Origin: Ilumatobacteraceae bacterium | GTDB lineage: Bacteria > Actinomycetota > Acidimicrobiia > Acidimicrobiales > Ilumatobacteraceae | Reading direction: 5' to 3' | Length of the DNA stretch: 64,000 nt | NCBI GenBank assembly: GCA_022425725.1 | Contig: JAKMEY010000043.1 | Coordinates: 48,640 to 112,639, forward strand | In this document: piece by piece, positions 17,005-26,725 of the stretch | Layout: the number at the start of each line of letters is the position of its first letter | Numbering within the stretch: position 1 is the stretch's first letter | Program-made: the position numbers and the translations under genes | The notes under the pieces: generated by a model | Databases searched by the model: none | Told to the model about the DNA's origin: nothing | Seen by the model: the letters and a program-made list of their open reading frames with translations, nothing else

Positions 17005-18522
17005 ATGCCCACTGCTCTTGTCTCTGTCTATGACAAGACCGGTGTAGTTGATCTTGCTCGTGAACTTCACGAGCTTGGGTGGTCGTTGCTGTCGTCGGGT
17101 GGAACTGCTGCTGTCATCGCTGACGCAGGGGTTCCCGTCACCGACGTTTCGGAGATCACAGGTGTTCCGGCAATCCTTGGGCATCGGGTTGTCACACTGC
17201 ACCCAAAGGTTCACGGTGGCATCCTTGCTGACCGTTCAGATGCGACTCACCAGGCCGATCTTGCGGAATACGGCATCGATCCCATCGATGTGGTGATCGT
17301 CAATCTGTATCCGTTCTCAACGGCGCCGGGAGTTGAACTCATCGATATTGGTGGCCCGGCGATGGTGAGAGCCGCAGCAAAAAATTTCGCTGATGTTGGC
17401 GTGGTGGTAAAACCCGACGACTATCAGTCGGTTGTCGACGAGATTCGTGAACACGGAGCGTTACAGCAGTCGACACGAACACGCCTCGCACGCGATGCGT
17501 TTGCGCACACAGCGGCGTATGACGCAGCGATTGTTCGTTGGTTTGATGAGGTCAACGATGAACGTGGCGACGAGTTGCCACCAACCCTTCATCTCGCTCT
17601 TGAGCGAGTCGAGACGTTGAGATACGGAGAGAATCCGCATCAGATCGGTGCCCGATATCGAGATCTCACGTCGGCATCGGCCGAGAGCGGTTGGTGGGAA
17701 ACTTCAGTCCAGCACGGTGGAAAGGCAATGAGCTATCTCAACGTCTATGACACTGAAGCGGCGTGGCGCCTCGTGCATCAGTTCGAGGACCCAACGGCGG
17801 TGGTGATTAAGCATGCCAACCCCTGCGGAGTGGCAAGCGCTCACACGGTCGATGAGGCCTACCGCCTTGCGCACAATTGTGATCCGGTGAGTGCGTTTGG
17901 CGGAATCGTGGCCGTCAACCGACCGGTCACTCAGGCCATGGCTGAATCGCTCGCTCCCGTCTTCACTGAGGTCGTGATTGCGCCTGGCTATGAAGAGGGC
18001 GCTCTCGACGTATTGACCGCAAAGGCGAACTTGCGAGTGCTCAGCGCAGAGAGGCCAGACGGTCGAGGTTTCGATCTGCGGCCGATTGACGGTGGCATGC
18101 TCGTACAAACTGCTGACGATGTGCCGCTTGACATTGAGCATTGGTCTGTCGTCACCGATGCGAAACCGACCGACGAACAGTGGGATGACATCAAGTTTGC
18201 GTGGCAAGTCTGTGCGGCCGTTTCGTCGAACGCCATCGTGTATGCGAAAGATCGGCAGGCTTTTGGTATTGGTGCTGGACAGCAGAATCGGCTTGATTCG
18301 TCTCGTATCGCTGCTGAACGCTCTGCCGGCCGGGCCGACGGAGGGGTGTGCGCGAGCGATGCATTCTTTCCGTTTCGAGACGGCCTTGACGCGGCGGTTG
18401 CGGCCGGGATTCGTGCGGTAGTACAACCGGGTGGAAGCGTGCGTGACGACGAAGTGATCGCCGCTGCGAATGAGGCGGGTATTGCAATGGTGTTCACCGG
18501 GCGCCGCCACTTCCGACACTAG
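17005..18522 (+). CDS. purH: Bifunctional AICAR formyltransferase/IMP cyclohydrolase
   Basis: A 505-aa PurH that catalyses the last two steps of purine synthesis. The N-terminal MGS-like cyclohydrolase domain (about 1-150) has SVYDKTG, SSGGTA and HPKVHGGIL. The C-terminal transformylase has RYGENPHQ, KHANPCGVA with the catalytic KH pair, and SDAFFPFRDG. It directly follows sucD and is likely co-transcribed. Downstream, 38 bp separates it from the acyltransferase. Confidence 0.97.
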   Translation: MPTALVSVYDKTGVVDLARELHELGWSLLSSGGTAAVIADAGVPVTDVSEITGVPAILGHRVVTLHPKVHGGILADRSDATHQADLAEYGIDPIDVVIVNLYPFSTAPGVELIDIGGPAMVRAAAKNFADVGVVVKPDDYQSVVDEIREHGALQQSTRTRLARDAFAHTAAYDAAIVRWFDEVNDERGDELPPTLHLALERVETLRYGENPHQIGARYRDLTSASAESGWWETSVQHGGKAMSYLNVYDTEAAWRLVHQFEDPTAVVIKHANPCGVASAHTVDEAYRLAHNCDPVSAFGGIVAVNRPVTQAMAESLAPVFTEVVIAPGYEEGALDVLTAKANLRVLSAERPDGRGFDLRPIDGGMLVQTADDVPLDIEHWSVVTDAKPTDEQWDDIKFAWQVCAAVSSNAIVYAKDRQAFGIGAGQQNRLDSSRIAAERSAGRADGGVCASDAFFPFRDGLDAAVAAGIRAVVQPGGSVRDDEVIAAANEAGIAMVFTGRRHFRH

Positions 18523-18560
18523 ACGCCGAAGTTTCGTTTTCAGCGGCGATACTGGAGACA

Positions 18561-20537
18561 ATGTCGATGACCTCCGACCGCACGTCTGCAACTGCGCAGG
18601 CGAACTCCTTGTCGAAAGTGCCGTATTTGCCAGCGCTTGACGGCTTGCGTGCGCTCGCAGTTGTTGCGGTGATGGTGTATCACGCCAACAGCGAGTGGCT
18701 CCCGGGCGGATTCCTTGGCGTGGAAGTCTTCTTTGTGTTGAGTGGCTATCTCATCACGTTGCTGTTGCTTGCGGAGCATGATCGTGATGGAGCGATCGAT
18801 CTCCGATCGTTCTGGGCGCGACGAGCCCGACGACTGCTGCCTGCGCTTTTCGCCGTGCTGTTGTCGGTGGCGGTCGTTGCAACTCTGCTCCGACCCGAAA
18901 CTCTTGGGAAAGTACGTGGCGACATCATCGCTGGCTTTTTCTATGGGTCGAACTGGTTCCAGCTGTGGGTTGGTGCTGGCTACGCAGCAAGTGGTGATTT
19001 TGCTCCTCTGCGCCACCTGTGGAGCCTTGCGGTTGAAGAGCAGTTCTATTTGCTGTGGCCGCTCGTCATGATCGCGGTGACACGCAAACAGGTGGTGCGT
19101 GTTGGACGGGTAGTGCTCATTTTTGTGGGTAGCGCGTTAGCTGTCACGCTGCTCGTCGCGCTCCTTCATCACAGTGGACCAATCGGTGAATGCTCGGCAA
19201 CACCGGACGCCTACTGGCAGATAGGGGGGCGATGCTTCTCGATCGCCGATGTGTTGTATCTCTCGACCCCGACAAGGGCGAGCGGTTTGTTGCTCGGAGC
19301 TGCCTTTGCAATGGTGTGGCGACCGAATGCCGTGATGCGAGGAAAACTGGGTCGGCGTCCGGCACGTCTTGACGCATTCGCCATCATCGGTCTTGTGGCG
19401 TTGGCGATCTTGATCGTCAAGGTCAGCTACCTCAAGGCCGACCCAACCGGAGCGGGAATTGTTGCTGACGGCGCATTGATGCGAGGCGGTTTCTTGTGGA
19501 CTGCTTTCGCCACGTTGGCCGTCCTCGGGGCCCTCGTGCATCGACGTTCATACGTGGGACGTGTGCTGGCGATTCCGCCATTGTTATGGCTTGGTACCCG
19601 GTCATACGGTCTTTACCTTTACCACTGGCCGATCTATCAGATCATTCGGCGGGTGGCCGGTGTACCGCTGTCGGTGGTCGAATTTGTCGTGGCGATGGTG
19701 CTCACAGGTGTGATCGCAGAAGTGTCGTATCGCTATCTCGAGATGCCGATCCGGCGTGGCAGTTTCAAGGTTGAGACAGCCGCCCGTGCCCAAGCGTGGC
19801 CAATGCAGACGCGACGGATTATTGCTGTGTTGGGGCTTGTTGGAGCAGTAGTCGTTGGGTTCTCAGGGTTCAGAGTCGCCACCGCAGATCTTGAACTCAA
19901 CCAGATCGAGGCATCGATTGCCGCAGGCGAAGAAGAGGTGACATCGGTCGAAGAACTTCTTGGTGAGGTCACGCCGACAAACACTCAGCCCGATACTGAA
20001 CCTGCTCCCGTGGGTGCAGACGAACCTGTCGTCACCACAACCACACCTGCCGCTGTCGTCGCTCCACAGCGCGATCCAGTTCAATTCTTGGCGATCGGTG
20101 ACTCGGTGATGCTTGGCGCAGCTGGAGTGCTTCGCGAGCGCGGGTACACCGTCAATGCAGAGAAGAGTCGACAGCTGAAGGGGACGCTTGAGTTTCTGCA
20201 GCAATTGAAAGACGCAGGAACATTCGGCGATGTTCTCGTCGTTCACCTCGGCACCAACGGGCTGATCGCTAGCGATGATCTCGATACCCTCTTGGAGATT
20301 GTCAGCGAGGTGCCGCTAGTTGTCATGCTGAACGTACGAGGCGAACTCGCGTGGCGATCGTCGAATAATGAACTTCTTGCTTCGATCGATGTAGAGGGCG
20401 ACAACATTGTGGTCGTCGACTGGCTCGCGGAATCACAAAATTGCGCTCGTGCCTGTTTCAGTGATGATGGGATCCATCTGTTGGGTAACGGCCAAGTGTT
20501 TTATGCAGACGTGATTCGAAATATCACTGGAACGTAG
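18561..20537 (+). CDS. Acyltransferase-3 / SGNH fusion (OafA-like)
   Basis: A 658-aa two-part membrane enzyme. Residues about 20-420 form an acyltransferase-3 domain with some 10-11 membrane helices, starting PALDGLRALAVVAVMVYH with the catalytic histidine. A Thr/Pro/Glu linker (about 440-500) leads to a C-terminal extracytoplasmic SGNH hydrolase-like domain, with block I IGDSVMLG and block V DGIHL. Such proteins O-acetylate surface glycans or peptidoglycan using cytoplasmic acyl-CoA. The target glycan here is unknown. A GATACT hexamer and a GGAGAC ribosome site both lie just before the ATG. Confidence 0.92.
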   Translation: MSMTSDRTSATAQANSLSKVPYLPALDGLRALAVVAVMVYHANSEWLPGGFLGVEVFFVLSGYLITLLLLAEHDRDGAIDLRSFWARRARRLLPALFAVLLSVAVVATLLRPETLGKVRGDIIAGFFYGSNWFQLWVGAGYAASGDFAPLRHLWSLAVEEQFYLLWPLVMIAVTRKQVVRVGRVVLIFVGSALAVTLLVALLHHSGPIGECSATPDAYWQIGGRCFSIADVLYLSTPTRASGLLLGAAFAMVWRPNAVMRGKLGRRPARLDAFAIIGLVALAILIVKVSYLKADPTGAGIVADGALMRGGFLWTAFATLAVLGALVHRRSYVGRVLAIPPLLWLGTRSYGLYLYHWPIYQIIRRVAGVPLSVVEFVVAMVLTGVIAEVSYRYLEMPIRRGSFKVETAARAQAWPMQTRRIIAVLGLVGAVVVGFSGFRVATADLELNQIEASIAAGEEEVTSVEELLGEVTPTNTQPDTEPAPVGADEPVVTTTTPAAVVAPQRDPVQFLAIGDSVMLGAAGVLRERGYTVNAEKSRQLKGTLEFLQQLKDAGTFGDVLVVHLGTNGLIASDDLDTLLEIVSEVPLVVMLNVRGELAWRSSNNELLASIDVEGDNIVVVDWLAESQNCARACFSDDGIHLLGNGQVFYADVIRNITGT

Positions 20538-20540
20538 ATC

Positions 20541-20571
20541 CGGTGGCTTTGGAAGAGCCTTGCGGCCACCG
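20541..20571 (+). terminator. Possible terminator
   Basis: CGGTGGC (20541-20547) pairs with GCCACCG (20565-20571) around a 17-base loop that can fold further (GGCT/AGCC). It is followed by TCCGTTT, directly after the acyltransferase stop and before mdh. The T run is weak. Confidence 0.4.
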
Positions 20572-20613
20572 TCCGTTTAGTTGAAACAACGTTCACAGGC
20601 GTACGCTGAAGGC

Positions 20614-21600
20614 ATGACAACTCCAGTACGTGTGGCGGTCACCGGTGCCGCCGGCCAGATCGGTTACTCGCTTCTTTTCCGCATCGCTTCAGGTTCGATG
20701 TTGGGTCCTGACACCCCCGTTGCGCTGCAATTGCTGGAGATCACTCCGGCCCTCGGAGCCCTTGAGGGGGTCAAGATGGAGCTCGACGATTCGGCCTTCC
20801 CATTGTTGAGTTCAATTACGTGCACCGATGATGCCGATGTTGCGTTCGGCGATGCTGATGTTGCGCTACTCGTTGGCGCCATGCCACGCAAGGCGGGCAT
20901 GGAGCGCTCTGATCTCCTATCGGCAAACGGTGGAATTTTTAAGCCCCAAGGTGAGGCGCTGTCACGTTCTGCGAAGCGCGACGTCAAGATCGTTGTCGTC
21001 GGCAACCCAGCAAATACCAATGCGTTGATCGCTCAGCAGAATGCACCTGACCTTGATCCCGGTCGTTTCACGGCAATGACCCGACTCGACCACAACCGAG
21101 CCGTAACGCAGATCGCTCAAAAACTTGATGCCTCAGTGAACGACGTTCGCAACATGACGATCTGGGGTAATCACTCGACCACTCAGTATCCCGACCTTTT
21201 CCATTGCGAGGTCGATGGCAAGAACGCCTACGAGGCTGTCAATGATCACGAGTGGGTTGATTCGGTATTCATTCCGACGGTTGCGAAGCGCGGAGCCGCA
21301 ATCATCGATGCCCGCGGAGCATCATCCGCTGCGTCAGCCGCAAACGCTGCTGTCGACCACATTCGCTCGTGGTCTCTTGGAACCGCCCCGGGTGACTGGG
21401 TATCGATGTCAATTCCATCAGATGGCTCATATGGCGTCCCAGAGGGAATAATCTCTTCATTCCCATGCACGTGTGAGAACGGCGAGTACAAGATCGTTCA
21501 GGGTCTCGATATCGACGACTACAGCCGTGGAAAGATCGACGCATCTGCTGGTGAGCTCGTTGAGGAACGTGACGCCGTTCGCGAACTCGGCTTGATCTAG
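20614..21600 (+). CDS. mdh: Malate dehydrogenase
   Basis: A 328-aa NAD-dependent malate dehydrogenase oxidising malate to oxaloacetate in the TCA cycle. It is of the cytosolic/type-2 kind: [18 protein letters not shown] for NAD binding, NPANTNA, DHNRA and the catalytic histidine in [15 protein letters not shown] at 20614 is chosen because the family begins [14 protein letters not shown] here and a TACGCT hexamer (20602-20607) lies six bases before it. The open frame extending to 20581 is non-coding extension. Confidence 0.97.
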   Translation: MTTPVRVAVTGAAGQIGYSLLFRIASGSMLGPDTPVALQLLEITPALGALEGVKMELDDSAFPLLSSITCTDDADVAFGDADVALLVGAMPRKAGMERSDLLSANGGIFKPQGEALSRSAKRDVKIVVVGNPANTNALIAQQNAPDLDPGRFTAMTRLDHNRAVTQIAQKLDASVNDVRNMTIWGNHSTTQYPDLFHCEVDGKNAYEAVNDHEWVDSVFIPTVAKRGAAIIDARGASSAASAANAAVDHIRSWSLGTAPGDWVSMSIPSDGSYGVPEGIISSFPCTCENGEYKIVQGLDIDDYSRGKIDASAGELVEERDAVRELGLI

Positions 21601-21606
21601 CAGGAT

Positions 21607-21622
21607 GCTCGGCAAGCCGAGC
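21607..21622. terminator. Short hairpin between convergent mdh and deoD
   Basis: GCTCGGC and GCCGAGC are adjacent, a perfect 7-bp inverted repeat seven bases after the mdh stop. It has no T run, so it could serve as a weak bidirectional stop or mean nothing. Confidence 0.3.
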
Positions 21623-21633
21623 TCACATCATCT

Positions 21634-22347
21634 CTACGACACTGCAATGCGGCACGCAAGGTGCATCATGGTGTCGACGCCGCGCTTGAGTTCTTCGTCT
21701 GAGATGCGGACTGTTGATCCGTCATCGCCGAGTACGTCAGACACGGTCATCATTGCGAGCGCCTCGATGCGATGAGTGGCGGCGACGGTGTACATCATCG
21801 CCGCTTCCATTTCGACTCCGACATGCCCGGTTGACTTCCACTTTGCGAATGCGGTGGGGTCAGGGTCGTAGAACAGGCCACTTGTCACGATGGGCCCAAC
21901 ATGCACAGTGCTGCCTTCAGCCGAAGCGAGTTCCACAGCCGCCCGAACGAGACCAAACGTTGCCGTCGGGGAGAACCCGTTAACACCTGAATAGCGAATC
22001 GGGGTGGTGTCATCTGCGGTGGCGCTCATTGCAACGACGGTGTCGCCCATCTTCATTCCATCGAGAAGACCACCGCAGGTGCCAACCCGCACGAAGCGAC
22101 GGGCGCCGAGTTGCGCAAGTTCTTCAAACACGATGCCAGCCGATGGGCAGCCCATACCGGTCGTTTGCACACTGATCGGACGGCCTTCAAACGTGCCGGT
22201 GTATCCGAGCATGCCGCGCTCTGAATTGACGAGACGACAACCTGGGTCAAAGAACGTCTCCGCGATATGCGTGGCCCGATTGGGATCTCCGGGGCACAAC
22301 ACGTGGTCGGCATAGTCACCGGGCTCTGCTCGCAAGTGAATTGGCAT
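21634..22347 (-). CDS. deoD: Purine-nucleoside phosphorylase, DeoD type
   Basis: A 237-aa hexameric-type purine-nucleoside phosphorylase that splits purine nucleosides with phosphate for base salvage. Key parts are GDPNRATHIAE (phosphate site), VRVGTCGG, EMEAAMMY (ribose and base binding) and the catalytic D in TVSDVLGD. Length equals DeoD. A TAGTCT hexamer (22354-22359, minus strand) six bases before ATG supports a leaderless start. It is convergent with mdh. Confidence 0.95.
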   Translation of the reverse strand: MPIHLRAEPGDYADHVLCPGDPNRATHIAETFFDPGCRLVNSERGMLGYTGTFEGRPISVQTTGMGCPSAGIVFEELAQLGARRFVRVGTCGGLLDGMKMGDTVVAMSATADDTTPIRYSGVNGFSPTATFGLVRAAVELASAEGSTVHVGPIVTSGLFYDPDPTAFAKWKSTGHVGVEMEAAMMYTVAATHRIEALAMMTVSDVLGDDGSTVRISDEELKRGVDTMMHLACRIAVS

Positions 22348-22368
22348 GTGGAAAGACTAGGCGAGGAC

Positions 22369-22815
22369 TTACGCGGGGTAGCGAGTGCGTACCCGCACCG
22401 TGTTGAACACTGCATCGAGTGCAGCGAACACCTCTTGGGCACCCATCAGCGCCTCGCGATCACCGAAGAGCAGAATCTTCCCCGTCACAAACGCTTCCTG
22501 AGCATTGAGGTCGCCGGTCGCTACCGCAACTGCGGTCTCGTAACTTTGCTGCATTTTGACATCTTCAGGGTCGGCGGGGCCTGCGCCGAAGGCGGCAGTA
22601 CCGTCAGCAACCTGAAGGTGATAGGTCACGTCGCCTTCTGGGGCATCTTCCACCATCTGAGTGACGCCGATTGAGTGGCGAGTTGCGAGATCAGCAAGCT
22701 CTGCACTCTCACGAACCTCGCGACTGAGTTCGCGTATCCAGGCGAGTGAGAGATAGTCGATCATCTCTTCGTTGTAATTGTCATCGGTGCTCACAGGAGC
22801 CCTATTCTGCCGCAT
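22369..22815 (-). CDS. SCP2 sterol-binding domain-like protein
   Basis: About 148 aa. The C-terminal 100 residues resemble the SCP2 sterol/lipid-carrier fold (VTYHLQVADGTAAFGAGP, QSYETAVAVATGDLNAQEAF, GKILLFGD). Such proteins bind fatty acids, acyl-CoA or sterols in the cytosol. The start is unclear: ATG at 22815 abuts the divergent gene's GTG at 22816, and a GTG at 22794 (MSTDDNYNEE) is equally likely. A longer open frame reaching 22989 would lie entirely over the neighbouring gene and is not credible. The similarity is moderate and judged by eye. Confidence 0.7.
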   Translation of the reverse strand: MRQNRAPVSTDDNYNEEMIDYLSLAWIRELSREVRESAELADLATRHSIGVTQMVEDAPEGDVTYHLQVADGTAAFGAGPADPEDVKMQQSYETAVAVATGDLNAQEAFVTGKILLFGDREALMGAQEVFAALDAVFNTVRVRTRYPA

Positions 22816-23550
22816 GTGGACATCGAACCGGTCGAAGAGAGCCCGCATGAGGGTTGTACCGATGAGTGGTGGTTTGGTTGGTGGGTGCCCGGTGGCGCCG
22901 GAGGTATCTGCGGACATCGCTCTGACCCGGTGCAACGCATCCTCGGATATTGGTGGGCGTGGATCGCTCCGGGTGAGAAGTTGTTGCATATCGCTGACTG
23001 GGAAATTCCGATGCGGACGACAGACGGCCTTATGAAAGGTGAGCTGTTATGGGCTGAACATGTCTGCGAATCTCCGCACGAACAGTGGACGGTGTCGAAT
23101 GAGTCTCGAGCGACTGCGATCGATGATCCCACCGATCTCAAGGGATTGGGGTATGGCATGCCGACGGCGATTGCATCAGATCTCGAGTGGTACGCAGTAA
23201 GCCCTTCAGTGTCTCGCGCCGAAGAACATGGGTACGAGCAGTCTGGGGTTGTGCATGGGGTCGTTGAGGTGGAGGGGCGTTCACCGTTTGGTCTCGATGA
23301 GATTTCGGCATGGAGATGCCATCGTTGGTGGACCCACGGGTCAGACATCCCGAAGATGGTGATGTCGCGCACATCAGACCACGAGGCTGATGTCATCTTC
23401 CAGACACCTGAGGCATCGCTGTGGACCTTCAGTCTTGATGAACAAGGGTGGTCTCAGGTCATTCAGCCGGCGTCCGGCGAGTCGTCTCCGTTCGATCCAC
23501 ATGCGGCGAGGGCGGATACGCCGGCGAACGCCAATTGTCACACGACCTAA
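22816..23550 (+). CDS. Trp-rich protein of unknown function
   Basis: A 244-aa predicted soluble protein with many tryptophans, often paired (DEWWFGWWVPGG near the start, GYWWAW, RWWTHG). Alternating hydrophobic stretches suggest a beta-rich fold of the lipocalin/CrtC-like kind, but this is speculation. No signal peptide or catalytic motif is obvious. The GTG start is supported by TATTCT seven bases upstream. It is followed 80 bp later by the DUF3097 gene. Coding potential is good because the opposite frames are broken or atypical. I do not recognise a function. Confidence 0.7.
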   Translation: MDIEPVEESPHEGCTDEWWFGWWVPGGAGGICGHRSDPVQRILGYWWAWIAPGEKLLHIADWEIPMRTTDGLMKGELLWAEHVCESPHEQWTVSNESRATAIDDPTDLKGLGYGMPTAIASDLEWYAVSPSVSRAEEHGYEQSGVVHGVVEVEGRSPFGLDEISAWRCHRWWTHGSDIPKMVMSRTSDHEADVIFQTPEASLWTFSLDEQGWSQVIQPASGESSPFDPHAARADTPANANCHTT

Positions 23551-23630
23551 TTTCCGAGAACGCTGTTGACTCTTCATGCGTCATTAGACGATGCCACCAA
23601 CACATTGGTTCCCTCTGCCACGCTGGAGGG

Positions 23631-24455
23631 ATGCCAGCCGGAGGCGCCCGAGACATACTCGACGAATTTGATGAGGATCGTCGCCGACCGACGTATCCGA
23701 CAGTGACGACCGAGGCTGGCATGGTCGTCGAAGACCGGTCAAGTGGATTCGTAGGCGATGTTGTTCGGTGGTCGTTCGAGGGGGTCACGTTGCGTGATCG
23801 CCAACAACAATTACGCCACTTCACGTGGAAACCTGGCGGGTTCCTGTTCGATGGTAAGCCGGTGACCCTGAAACGACCTGAGGCGATTCCTGTACTTACT
23901 CAGAACGTTTCAGCAGCTGGAGGCTTCATCGACGACAGGTCGAATGGAGCCTCGAGAGCGCGGGTTGCACAACCGCACAGAATCTGGGTGGAAGGAACCC
24001 ACGACGCAGAGCTTCTCGAACATGTCTGGGGAGAGGAGTTGCGAGAACTTGGCATTGTTGTTGAACCGATGCATGGTGCAGACGACCTTGCGCTGAGGGT
24101 CCGCGAATTCTTACCAACCGCAGACCGTCGTCTCGGTGTGTTGCTCGATCATCTTGTTGATGGGTCGAAGGAGCAACGCATTGCAGACTCGGTGGTGGAA
24201 GAACACGTGTTGATTACTGGCCACCCGTTCGTCGACGTCTGGGCAGGGATACGTCCACGAACGATTGGCCTCGATGCGTGGCCCAATGTTCCAAAAGGCA
24301 TTCCCTGGAAGCACGGATTATGCGACGCAATCGGAGTCGAACTCGATGGATTTTGGCCGAAGTTGCGTAATTCAGTGTCGTCGTTCGCCGACCTTGAGTC
24401 GTCACTTGTTGGGGCAGTTGAGCAACTCATCGATTTTGTTGCCGCTGAGGCGTAG
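23631..24455 (+). CDS. DUF3097 family protein
   Basis: About 274 aa, a cytoplasmic protein family confined mainly to actinobacteria. Recognisable parts are RIWVEGTHDAELLEHVWGEE, RRLGVLLDHLVDGSKE and ITGHPFVDVWAGIRP. The VEG-HDAEL and LLDHL-GSKE stretches resemble Toprim-like acidic motifs, so a nucleic-acid role is possible; the family is uncharacterised. ATG at 23631 with GGAGGG just before it is chosen. The frame is open upstream to 23448, but that part overlaps the previous gene. It ends before a strong hairpin shared with hppA. Confidence 0.85.
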   Translation: MPAGGARDILDEFDEDRRRPTYPTVTTEAGMVVEDRSSGFVGDVVRWSFEGVTLRDRQQQLRHFTWKPGGFLFDGKPVTLKRPEAIPVLTQNVSAAGGFIDDRSNGASRARVAQPHRIWVEGTHDAELLEHVWGEELRELGIVVEPMHGADDLALRVREFLPTADRRLGVLLDHLVDGSKEQRIADSVVEEHVLITGHPFVDVWAGIRPRTIGLDAWPNVPKGIPWKHGLCDAIGVELDGFWPKLRNSVSSFADLESSLVGAVEQLIDFVAAEA

Positions 24456-24492
24456 AACCCGGGCGTTCTTGGTTCGGTTACTGAAAACGAAA

Positions 24493-24521
24493 GTGGCGGT
24501 GGGGCTGAGCCCCACCGCCAC
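24493..24521 (-). terminator. Intrinsic terminator for hppA
   Basis: A perfect 13-bp stem (24493-24505 with 24509-24521) has a 3-base loop. Reading on the minus strand it is followed by TTTCGTTTTC, so it terminates hppA. It may also stop the convergent DUF3097 transcript. Confidence 0.9.
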
Positions 24522-24547
24522 TGACAGTGCTTAACGTCTCTACAGGA

Positions 24548-26638
<2,091 letters not shown>

Positions 26639-26725
26639 GGTAAAAGTGCCTCCTGTTGGGCCTTGATGGACGCCACCTATTGGACGACCAAAATGTAACG
26701 AAGAGATGTTAGGCCGTTTCGACCC

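Noticed and set aside
22816..22989. Upstream extension of the SCP2-like protein
   Set aside because: It lies wholly over the Trp-rich gene, reads as low-quality protein, and the SCP2 domain does not need it.
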